Source: Acidobacteriaceae bacterium
Lineage (GTDB): Bacteria; Acidobacteriota; Terriglobia; Terriglobales; Acidobacteriaceae
DNA: 5,947 bases
Reading direction: 5' to 3'
Assembly: GCA_003133425.1 (NCBI GenBank)
Contig: PKXI01000175.1
Span: 1 to 5,947, forward strand
Part shown: positions 1 to 5,427 of the stretch, in pieces
Numbering within the stretch: position 1 is the first letter of the stretch
Layout of the letters: each line of letters begins with the position of its first letter
The notes under the pieces: generated by a model
Told to the model about the DNA's origin: nothing
The model's database searches: none
What the model saw: the letters and a program-made list of their open reading frames with translations, nothing else
Translations under genes and position numbers: made by a program

Positions 1-17
1 ATCACTCAATTCATAAC

Positions 18-86
18 GGCTAAGGCGACATACACCCACTTCAGCACCTATCCGCACAACTGAAAAGTGTATATGTCGATACGGCC
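18..86. repeat. Imperfect inverted repeat / large hairpin in gene-free left edge
   Basis: Two 27-base arms (18-44 and 60-86) are reverse complements at 18 of 27 positions with no gaps, around a 15-base loop (45-59). The best block is CGACATA (26-32) against TATGTCG (72-78). The ends GGC (18-20)/GCC (84-86) and CTTCAG-side bases (40-44)/(60-64) also pair. On the plus strand, T21-G83 and G24-T80 would add two wobble pairs. The repeat starts 13 bases past the stop of the minus-strand gene at 99, so it lies in that gene's 3' flank. There is no T-run next to it, so it is not a classic intrinsic terminator. It could be a structured 3' end, a dispersed palindromic element, or the decayed end of an insertion sequence. 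The sequence alone does not decide. Confidence 0.5.
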
Positions 87-98
87 TAGGGATCAGTC

Positions 99-680
99 TT
101 AATCAAACGCCAACGGCTTCCATGCGCCGTTGTCTTTGAGCGCAAGCTGGATGGGCCGGGGCGGACCTTTGGGCGGAAGCGTCACTTCAATCCATAGCTC
201 CTGGCCGTGCTTGATGCTCGACGGATCTGCCGCGTGCTCCGCAATGTAGAAGTCGACCGGGGTGGCGAGATGGAAATCCTGGCACGGTGCGCCGGGCGGG
301 GCTTCGACGGTGAGCCCTGAGGCTTGCTTCTCCTCGTCCTGAATCCAAATGGCCTGGAGTTGGTTATCTTTCACCTTCAAGTCCGCTGGGAATCGAACGG
401 GCTGCACGGGGCGGATGGCGTAGGGGCCGGGCCTGACTGCGCCGTTGATGTCGCGCGGGAAGGTGGCGGCTTTGGCCGAGGGCAGCGTGCTTTGGCAGCC
501 ATCGACAACAAGTTGCAGGCTCAGGTAGCGGCCGCGCATCGGCAGCCGCGGGTCGTAGGCCGCGGCGCGGGTCCACACGCGGGGACAGGTCAGGCGCTGG
601 TAGAGGTATTTGGCGGAGATGGTGGAGACGATGGCCATCTGGATGAGAAGCAGGGCGACGGAGGTTTTGGAGAGCTTCAT
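99..680 (-). CDS. GDYXXLXY-type membrane-anchored protein (partner of DUF2157 protein)
   Basis: A 193-residue protein of unknown biochemical function, probably anchored in the inner membrane by one N-terminal helix (residues about 7-23, ALLLIQMAIVSTISA) with the rest outside the cytoplasm. The family is named for a GDYXXLXY motif. The corresponding stretch is GRYLSLQL at residues 50-57, so the Asp and the last Tyr are replaced. Further family-like blocks are PVDFYIAEHAADPS (141-154) and ELWIEVTLPPKGPPRPI (161-177). The start at 680 was chosen over the longer option at 755 because AGGAGG lies 4 bases upstream (685-690), the hydrophobic helix begins there, and the ATG overlaps the TGA of the upstream gene as ATGA. 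That overlap indicates translational coupling with the DUF2157 gene. Proteins of this type commonly sit beside DUF2157 or DUF4401 membrane proteins. The family call is recognition by eye and fairly sure. The function is unknown. Confidence 0.75.
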   Translation of the reverse strand: MKLSKTSVALLLIQMAIVSTISAKYLYQRLTCPRVWTRAAAYDPRLPMRGRYLSLQLVVDGCQSTLPSAKAATFPRDINGAVRPGPYAIRPVQPVRFPADLKVKDNQLQAIWIQDEEKQASGLTVEAPPGAPCQDFHLATPVDFYIAEHAADPSSIKHGQELWIEVTLPPKGPPRPIQLALKDNGAWKPLAFD

Positions 681-1864
681 TTCGCCTCCTGAGTGGTGCG
701 GTCTGTTGAAGCCATGCCAGCCAGGATTCGCCTTCGCATCTTTTCCAGAGCCCATCCTCCGGCGAGGAAGAGAATGCCCAGGCCGATGAGGCCAAGGGAG
801 CGGCCGATCTCGTCAAAGATGTTGCTAAAGTAGAACCAACCGACAGCAACAGCGAAGCCCACAATGCCCAGGTTGACCAGCGCCTTGGATGCCAGCCGCA
901 CTCCCCACCAGCAAATGAACACCGCAAAGATCGCGACCAGCACGTGGGCGGCAAGATTGGGTTCGTGACGGGTGAAGGTGTAGTGGTTGTCGCCGAAGGT
1001 GTTGGTCTCGGTCCATGTGCGGTTGCACCACGGCAGGGCGATGGAAAACACCGCGGCGACAGCTGGGGGAATCAGCCCTTTGTGGCCGTGGAAGGCGGCA
1101 ATCACCAGCGGCAGCGCGGCAATGGCGATCCATGCCCAGACGCGCGTGCTGAAGGGCACGAATGTTTGTTGCGCGTTCCAGGAGACCCAGGCCGAAAGCA
1201 TGAGGACAATGCCGGTGACGCTCGAAATGGCGCCGGCTGCGAAGAGAATTCCCTGCACGATCTTGCGCTGCGAGCCGACAAAAAATGTGAGGTAAAGGAT
1301 GGCCCACATGAAGAGCGCGCGGCCTATGTAGACTTCCTGGCCGATGTGGTTCTCCATGTAAAACGCCAGCTCGGAGAACATCCAGGCCGGGAACAGGAGC
1401 AGCGTTAGTGTTTGTTGCGCCTCATCGTGGAGCAGAATCCAGCCGGCCAGGGCAGCCAATGCCCAAAGAAGAATTGCGGCCGGCCAGTGCTCCTGAATAT
1501 TGAAGATCTGGCCGACGAGCGCGATGGCGGCGCCGGTCGAGACGGTTCCGACGGCGTGGAGCGCGGTGGAGAGGCCTTGAAAGCCTTTGCGCACAAAACC
1601 TGCGGCCAGGTGGAAGACGGCGACCATGGCGATGACGATTGCATAGCGCGCGGCGGGGCCGAGCTCATCCCAGTGGGCGGAGACAAAAAGCGCAACGCCG
1701 CAGGCGAGCAGGATGGCCCCGAGAATGAGCGCGACCATGCCTTGCCACCTCAAGCCACTGGGCTTTTCCTGTTTTTCTTCGAAGGCGCGGATGCGGGCGG
1801 CAGCCTCCGCTTCGAGTGCGCCGGCCGTTTGCCAGCGATTTAGCAGCGATTCAATATCAGCCAT
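677..1864 (-). CDS. DUF2157 domain-containing polytopic membrane protein
   Basis: A 395-residue inner-membrane protein of unknown function. Residues 1-40 form a soluble segment with WQTAGALEAEAAARIRAFEE (11-30), the typical DUF2157 opening. It is followed by the first membrane pair at about 42-63 and 72-91, with SAHWDELGPAAR (62-73) between them. GQIFNIQEHWPAA (118-130) matches the conserved GQI-F/Y element of the family. Further hydrophobic segments lie near 105-120, 128-145, 150-168, 182-197, 203-225, 243-258, 264-278, 303-321, 327-346 and 355-372, giving about 11-12 helices. The C-terminus is short, charged and probably cytoplasmic (EKMRRR, 374-379). No clear Shine-Dalgarno precedes the ATG at 1864. 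A TCTAAT -10-like box (1879-1884, minus) would give a very short leader. It overlaps the downstream GDYXXLXY gene by 4 bp, and the two probably form one operon and one complex. Confidence 0.85.
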   Translation of the reverse strand: MADIESLLNRWQTAGALEAEAAARIRAFEEKQEKPSGLRWQGMVALILGAILLACGVALFVSAHWDELGPAARYAIVIAMVAVFHLAAGFVRKGFQGLSTALHAVGTVSTGAAIALVGQIFNIQEHWPAAILLWALAALAGWILLHDEAQQTLTLLLFPAWMFSELAFYMENHIGQEVYIGRALFMWAILYLTFFVGSQRKIVQGILFAAGAISSVTGIVLMLSAWVSWNAQQTFVPFSTRVWAWIAIAALPLVIAAFHGHKGLIPPAVAAVFSIALPWCNRTWTETNTFGDNHYTFTRHEPNLAAHVLVAIFAVFICWWGVRLASKALVNLGIVGFAVAVGWFYFSNIFDEIGRSLGLIGLGILFLAGGWALEKMRRRILAGMASTDRTTQEAK

Positions 1865-1878
1865 GGCAGTTGGGCAAC

Positions 1879-1884
1879 ATTAGA
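1879..1884 (-). promoter_or_regulatory. Candidate -10 box for the DUF2157 operon
   Basis: On the minus strand this reads TCTAAT, five of six matches to the sigma-70 TATAAT consensus, and lies 14 bases before the ATG at 1864. Transcription would begin about 7 bases before the start codon, which agrees with the absence of a recognisable ribosome binding site. No good -35 hexamer lies 16-18 bases upstream, so the call is weak. Confidence 0.25.
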
Positions 1885-1916
1885 GCACATTGCGGTGGAG
1901 GGCGCGCGAAAACATC

Positions 1917-1922
1917 TATGAT
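1917..1922 (+). promoter_or_regulatory. Candidate -10 box placing the trmD transcript start at its ATG
   Basis: TATGAT matches TATAAT at five of six positions and ends 8 bases before the trmD ATG at 1931. A start site at the usual distance would fall at about 1929-1931, giving a leaderless mRNA. The only purine-rich stretch upstream of the ATG is GAGG at 1926-1929, one base from the start codon and too close to act as a normal ribosome binding site. No convincing -35 box is seen at 16-18 bases. The closest, TTGCGG at 1890-1895, is 21 bases away. Confidence 0.3.
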
Positions 1923-1930
1923 CGTGAGGT

Positions 1931-2773
1931 ATGCGGTTTGAAATTGTCACAATTTTCCCTGGGTTCTTTGAGGGAATCTTCGAGAACGGAATTCTGCGGC
2001 GGGCGCTGGCCGAGGGGCTGGTGACGGTGGGCGTGCACGACCTGCGCACCTTTACGCACGACCGGCACAGGACAGTGGATGATCGACCGTTTGGCGGCGG
2101 CGAGGGGATGGTGTTGAAGGCCGAGCCGTTGGCCGAGGCGCTGGCTTCGCTGGGAATCAAACCGAAAACGGAGCGCGAATCAGAGGACGACGCGGCGGCC
2201 GGGACGCGGGTGATTCTGCTGTCGGCACAGGGGCGGCGGTTTATGCAGGCGATGGCGCGGGAACTGGCCGGGCTGGGAGGCGTGAAGCTCGATCGCGTGG
2301 TGCTGATTTGCGGACGCTACGAGGGCGTCGACGAGCGTGTCAGCGAGCTCTACTGCGACATGGAACTCTCGATTGGGGATTACGTGCTGAGCGGAGGCGA
2401 GTTGGCCGCAGCCGTGGTGGTGGACGCTGTGATGCGGCTGATTCCGGGAGTGCTGGGTAACGAGGCTTCAGGCGAATTCGAGAGCTTTGGCGTGGCCGAT
2501 GCAGAGATTACTTCTGATACCGAGGGTGTGCCGCGATCGCAGCACGGGGCCGGGGGATTGCTCGATTATCCGCACTACACGCGGCCTGCGGAGTTTGGCG
2601 GCATGCGCGCGCCGGAGGTGCTGATGAACGGCGACCACCTGCAGATTCGCCGCTGGCGGCGGGAGCAGCAGTTGCGCAAAACGCTGGCGAACCGGCCTGA
2701 TTTGCTGGAGGGCGCGGCGCTGAGCGCGGAGGACCGGCGGCTGCTGGAGGCGATTCGGCGGGAAGCTCGCTGA
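1931..2773 (+). CDS. trmD: tRNA (guanine-N1-)-methyltransferase TrmD
   Basis: Transfers a methyl group from S-adenosylmethionine to N1 of G37 in tRNAs with a G at position 36, preventing +1 frameshifting. It is a cytoplasmic homodimer with a SPOUT trefoil knot. The 280 residues carry the family landmarks: MRFEIVTIFPGFF (1-13), FTHDRHRTVDDRPFGGGEGM (41-60), ICGRYEGVDERV (126-137), SIGDYVLSGGE (147-157), RLIPGVLGNEAS (169-180) and LLDYPHYTRP (210-219). By alignment to the enzyme of enteric bacteria, R169 and D212 correspond to the catalytic Arg154 and Asp169. The N-terminus fits the family exactly at this ATG. About 20 extra residues lie between NEAS and LLDYPHYTRP (181-209), so the protein is longer than the usual 240-255. 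The usual neighbours rimM and rplS are absent: the upstream gene is divergent and the downstream gene is a cupin. Confidence 0.97.
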   Translation: MRFEIVTIFPGFFEGIFENGILRRALAEGLVTVGVHDLRTFTHDRHRTVDDRPFGGGEGMVLKAEPLAEALASLGIKPKTERESEDDAAAGTRVILLSAQGRRFMQAMARELAGLGGVKLDRVVLICGRYEGVDERVSELYCDMELSIGDYVLSGGELAAAVVVDAVMRLIPGVLGNEASGEFESFGVADAEITSDTEGVPRSQHGAGGLLDYPHYTRPAEFGGMRAPEVLMNGDHLQIRRWRREQQLRKTLANRPDLLEGAALSAEDRRLLEAIRREAR

Positions 2774-2816
2774 CAGGATGCTGTCTTTAGTGTTTTACTG
2801 ATGCGGGAGAAAAGCC

Positions 2817-3371
2817 ATGGAAAATACTGCAATGAAAAATGCAATCTTAAATCGGGGCCGACGTAATTTTCTGCGCACGGCGTCCGTTGCTGCCGCAGCG
2901 GGTCTTACGCTCGGCGACTCAAAGCTGTTTGCCGCGCCTGCTGAAGGTCAGGGCGCAGTGGCCGCGCCTTCGGCAGAAATCCAACTGTTCACGGCCGAGA
3001 AACTTCAGGCAGACATTACGGCGATGAAGGCGGCGCCGGCCAATAATACAATCGTGAACGACAAGACCTTTGTGGTGATTTTGACGGTGGAAACAGCCAA
3101 GAGCGCCAAGGAGTTTGAGTACCACGACGGCCGTGACCATGTGCTTTACATCCTGGACGGAGAGACGAAGTATGAGGTCGGCGGAACACCGAAGGGCGCG
3201 CACAGTACCGGTCCGGGAGAGTGGCTTGCGCCGGGTTCGGAGGGTGCGGCGACGTACATGCTCAAGAAGGGCGATATGCTGATTATTCCGCGGGGAACGC
3301 CGCATAAACGGAGTACCGCCGGTACCGTCACGCTTACGCTGGTTTCGCCGATGGGGAGCGCAAAAGCGTAG
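2817..3371 (+). CDS. Tat-signal cupin domain protein
   Basis: A 184-residue protein with a twin-arginine leader: NRGRRNFLRTAS (12-23), then a hydrophobic Ala-rich stretch (22-32) and a likely cleavage near LFAAPA (37-42). It is therefore probably exported folded to the periplasm. The mature part is a single cupin barrel. Motif 1 is EYHDGRDHVLYILDGE (101-116), with H103, H108 and E116 as likely metal ligands. Motif 2 is GDMLIIPRGTPH (152-163), with H163 as the fourth ligand. Substrate and reaction cannot be told. Small cupins of this kind include dioxygenases, isomerases and sugar-binding proteins. Tat export fits a metal-loaded fold. GGGAG at 2805-2809, 7 bases upstream, supports the ATG at 2817 over the in-frame ATG at 2832. 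It begins 43 bp after trmD with no terminator between, so it may be read through from trmD. Confidence 0.85.
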   Translation: MENTAMKNAILNRGRRNFLRTASVAAAAGLTLGDSKLFAAPAEGQGAVAAPSAEIQLFTAEKLQADITAMKAAPANNTIVNDKTFVVILTVETAKSAKEFEYHDGRDHVLYILDGETKYEVGGTPKGAHSTGPGEWLAPGSEGAATYMLKKGDMLIIPRGTPHKRSTAGTVTLTLVSPMGSAKA

Positions 3372-3391
3372 CGCGTTCTGCGCTATCATTT
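3369..3391 (+). terminator. Candidate weak terminator hairpin after the cupin gene
   Basis: TAGCGC (3369-3374), a 5-base loop GTTCT, and GCGCTA (3380-3385) form a perfect 6-bp stem that begins at the TAG stop codon itself. G3368-T3386 could add a wobble pair. It is followed by TCATTT (3386-3391), a broken T-tract, so termination would be inefficient if it occurs. Its position at the end of a gene facing a convergent neighbour fits the role. Confidence 0.4.
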
Positions 3392-3402
3392 CCCTGGTCT
3401 CA

Positions 3403-3426
3403 TCCGCCGCGGTCCGCCACGGCGGA
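3403..3426. repeat. GC-rich hairpin in the convergent spacer
   Basis: TCCGCCG (3403-3409) and CGGCGGA (3420-3426) form a 7-bp stem with a 10-base loop. It lies between two genes that end toward each other (cupin stop at 3371, kinase-like stop at 3469). It could stop or slow transcription from either side or protect a 3' end. Neither strand has a T-run after the stem, so it is not a classic intrinsic terminator. The rest of the 97-bp spacer shows only a short tandem CTGATCC/CTGATCT (3451-3464). Confidence 0.35.
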
Positions 3427-3468
3427 AGATCTGGGGTACCCGCATCTGTGCTGATCCCTGATCTCTGT

Positions 3469-4089
3469 TTACGCCTCGCCGGTCATGGCTTGGAGGATTA
3501 CTTTCGCGGTGGACTCTTCATTCTCGCGGGAGGAGATCATCAGGTCGTAGAGGTGCATGTTGCACCAGTTCTTGCCGAAATACTCCTGTAAATATTTGGC
3601 GCGCTCGCCATCGACAGTTCGGATTCGTTCCTCGATGTTGGCGCCTTTTTCCAGACGCGAACGCAAACGCAGAATTCGATCGCGAAGCGGCGCGTAGACA
3701 AAGGCGTGGAAGACATCGGGCTTGTGCTGAAGAACGCACTGTGCACCGCGGCCCACGATGACGCAGTTGCCTTCGGACCATGCCTCCTCAATAATCTTCT
3801 GCGAGATCTTTACCATTTCCTGGGCATCGAAGACTGAGTTTTCGCCGAGTTCGAGACCGGCGGCAAGCGCTGCGCCGCGCATGGCCTGCTGATTGATGCG
3901 GCGGAGCCATGAATCGACGTGCTCATCGTAGTGGCGAACAACGGTGGTGTCGACGTGGGCTGCGTAGGCAATGGCGTCAATGATGTCGCGGTCCAGCAGC
4001 TTCCAGCCCAGCCTACCGGCGATGGTTTGAGCGATTCGTCCCCCACCGCTTCCGAACTCCCTGTTGACAGTCAATACACGGTATTTCAC
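3469..4089 (-). CDS. Cytidylate kinase-like family protein
   Basis: A 206-residue P-loop nucleoside-kinase-fold protein of the cytidylate-kinase-like family, presumably cytoplasmic. Its true substrate is not established. The N-terminus VLTVNREFGSGGGRIAQTIA (5-24) is the family's variant phosphate-binding loop, in which GSGGxxIA replaces the canonical GxxxxGK[ST] of genuine CMP kinase. KLLDRDIIDAIA (30-41) matches the following conserved DR element. CVIVGRGAQCVL (109-120) is the second core strand and loop. RDRILRLRSR (136-145) resembles the Arg-rich lid, and YDLMISS (181-187) the C-terminal strand. The start is GTG at 4087-4089, strongly supported by GGGAGGAG a few bases upstream (4093-4100, minus strand). 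It is divergent from the ATP-grasp gene across 159 bp and convergent with the cupin. It should not be named cmk, because it is shorter and lacks the Walker lysine. Confidence 0.85.
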   Translation of the reverse strand: MKYRVLTVNREFGSGGGRIAQTIAGRLGWKLLDRDIIDAIAYAAHVDTTVVRHYDEHVDSWLRRINQQAMRGAALAAGLELGENSVFDAQEMVKISQKIIEEAWSEGNCVIVGRGAQCVLQHKPDVFHAFVYAPLRDRILRLRSRLEKGANIEERIRTVDGERAKYLQEYFGKNWCNMHLYDLMISSRENEESTAKVILQAMTGEA

Positions 4090-4131
4090 TTTCTCCTCCC
4101 GTACTACCGACTACTTCAAGGTTACTCCTCT

Positions 4132-4153
4132 CCAGGTGGCCAATCCAACCTGG
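4132..4153. promoter_or_regulatory. Short inverted repeat in the divergent promoter region
   Basis: CCAGGT (4132-4137) and ACCTGG (4148-4153) form a perfect 6-bp dyad with a 10-base centre. The dyad lies between the GTG of the kinase-like gene (4089) and the ATG of the ATP-grasp gene (4249), about 40 bases from the former. The position would suit an operator acting on one or both genes. A short dyad in GC-rich DNA also arises by chance. No strong promoter hexamers were found: TACACT (4176-4181) is the best plus-strand -10 candidate, without a good -35. Confidence 0.25.
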
Positions 4154-4248
4154 CCGTCTCAATCGTGATCTGACGTACACTGTAGCCGTGCATACCAGCG
4201 GCGGCGCACCAGTGCAGATTCCGCCGCGTATTCGGAGGGTAAGGCGGA

Positions 4249-5427
4249 ATGAAAACGATCGGCGTTCTGTTCGGCATGGAGAACAGTTTTCCCGGCGCGC
4301 TTGTGGAACACATCAATGCCCGGAACGTCGAAGGCATCCGGGCAGAGTTTGTGCGGACCGGCGCTGTGCATCTCGACAAGGCTCCCCACTACTCGGTGAT
4401 TTTGGACCGCATCTCCCACGACATTCCTTTCTATCGCGCTTTTCTGAAGCATGCCGCCATCAACGGAACGGTGATTATCAACAACCCGTTCTGGTGGTCG
4501 GCAGACGACAAGTTTTTCAATTACACACTTGCGGAACGGCTCGGCGTGGCAGTGCCGGCCACGGTGATTCTGCCTCACAAGCAATTGCCTGCGGAGACTA
4601 CGGAACGGTCGATGCGCAACCTGGAGTATCCGCTGGATTGGGACGCAGTATTCGATTATGTGGGCGAGCACGGATTTCTAAAGCCGGTGGATGGCGGAGG
4701 GTGGCGCGACGTGTACCACGTGCACAATCGCGAGGAGTTTTTCAGAGCATACGATCAGTCGCGCGACCTGTGCATGATGTATCAGAAAGCGGTTAATTTC
4801 GCGGAGTACTTTCGGTGTTACGTGGTGGGGCAGAAGAAGGTACACGTTATGCCATACGATCCGCGGAGGCCGCACGCCGAGCGGTACATTCAGGACCCGC
4901 CGAGATACAGCAGAGCGCTGCTGCGGCGCGTGGAACAGGATGCACTGAAGCTTTGCCGCGCGCTGGGGTACGACCTGAACACGGTGGAGTTCGCGGTGGA
5001 GAACGGGATTCCTTACGCCATCGACTTTATGAATCCGGCGCCGGATGCTGATTTGAATTCGGTGGGCGCGGCGAACTTTGAATGGATTGTGCGCGAGGTG
5101 GCGGACATGGCGATCGCCAAGGCCAGGATTGCTCCGCATGTTCCCGAGCTGCGCTGGTCGGTGTTTTTGGGCGCGAAAACTGTTCCAGGAAAGGCTGCTA
5201 AGAAGAAACCTGCATCTAAGAACGCAGCGAAGGCGGTGGGAACAGTGACGAAGAAGAACAGCAAGCTCGTGGAGGATGAGGAAGCGATTACGGCAGCGGC
5301 GGAACCGATGGGCAGCGTAGCGGCCGCGGCGGCTCGCGATGAAGGATCTTCGGTGGCGCAGATGAAAAAGCCCGAGCCACCGAAGCCGGTTGTAAAGGAC
5401 GCGGGGGCTAAGCCAACTCGACCTTGA
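4249..5427 (+). CDS. ATP-grasp (RimK/glutathione synthase-like) ligase with C-terminal basic tail
   Basis: A 392-residue protein whose residues 1-308 look like an ATP-grasp carboxylate-amine/thiol ligase. Such enzymes activate a carboxylate as acyl phosphate and join it to an amine or thiol; the substrate here is unknown. A pre-ATP-grasp domain (1-90) includes NNPFWWSADDKF (78-89) and the helix AERLGVAVPATVILP (95-109). The ATP-binding part has GFLKPVDGGGWRDV (142-155: K145 and the glycine loop) and a hinge near MMYQKAV (176-182). The metal-binding pair is TVEFAV (245-250, E247) and AIDFMNPAPD (257-266, D259 and N262). GGAGGG at 4234-4239, 9 bases upstream, supports this ATG. Residues 309-392 are low complexity: first Lys/Ala-rich, then an acidic patch (EDEE, 342-345), an Ala-rich run and a Pro/Lys-rich end, probably disordered. 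The stop lies inside the convergent fucosidase gene (20-bp overlap). Confidence 0.8.
   Translation: MKTIGVLFGMENSFPGALVEHINARNVEGIRAEFVRTGAVHLDKAPHYSVILDRISHDIPFYRAFLKHAAINGTVIINNPFWWSADDKFFNYTLAERLGVAVPATVILPHKQLPAETTERSMRNLEYPLDWDAVFDYVGEHGFLKPVDGGGWRDVYHVHNREEFFRAYDQSRDLCMMYQKAVNFAEYFRCYVVGQKKVHVMPYDPRRPHAERYIQDPPRYSRALLRRVEQDALKLCRALGYDLNTVEFAVENGIPYAIDFMNPAPDADLNSVGAANFEWIVREVADMAIAKARIAPHVPELRWSVFLGAKTVPGKAAKKKPASKNAAKAVGTVTKKNSKLVEDEEAITAAAEPMGSVAAAAARDEGSSVAQMKKPEPPKPVVKDAGAKPTRP

Noticed and set aside
681..755. A 25-residue N-terminal extension of the GDYXXLXY-type protein from an ATG at 755
   Set aside because: It would overlap the DUF2157 frame by 79 bases and put a polar stretch before the membrane helix. 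The ATG at 680 has AGGAGG just upstream and an ATGA overlap.
364..954. 196-codon minus-strand open frame overlapping both membrane-protein genes
   Set aside because: Arg/Pro/Ser-rich composition typical of a wrong frame in GC-rich DNA. It overlaps two recognised genes and has no recognisable domain.
944..1408. 154-codon plus-strand open frame antisense to the DUF2157 gene
   Set aside because: Entirely antisense to a recognised protein, with a composition that mirrors the opposite strand and no ribosome binding site seen.
1918..1941. Seven-codon mini-frame (MIVRYAV) overlapping the trmD start, a possible upstream regulatory peptide
   Set aside because: The GGAGGG at 1897-1902 is 15 bases away, too far for a normal start. 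The ATG lies inside the better-supported -10 box, so it would not be transcribed from that promoter.
3431..3439. GGGTACCC palindrome in the convergent spacer as a regulatory site
   Set aside because: An 8-base perfect palindrome with no loop is common by chance and sits between two gene ends, not at a promoter.
4159..4671. 170-codon minus-strand frame antisense to the ATP-grasp gene
   Set aside because: Shadow of the real gene on the opposite strand, with no start signal or domain.
4188..4796. 202-codon plus-strand frame starting at a GTG in the divergent spacer and running into the ATP-grasp gene
   Set aside because: Its bulk is the ATP-grasp gene read in another frame, and the Arg-rich product has no family features.
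5013..5264. 83-codon minus-strand frame whose product begins like a hydrophobic membrane helix
   Set aside because: The Phe/Leu/Ala-rich look comes from reading the Lys/Ala-rich tail of the ATP-grasp gene in antisense, where AAG becomes CTT. No ribosome binding site was found.
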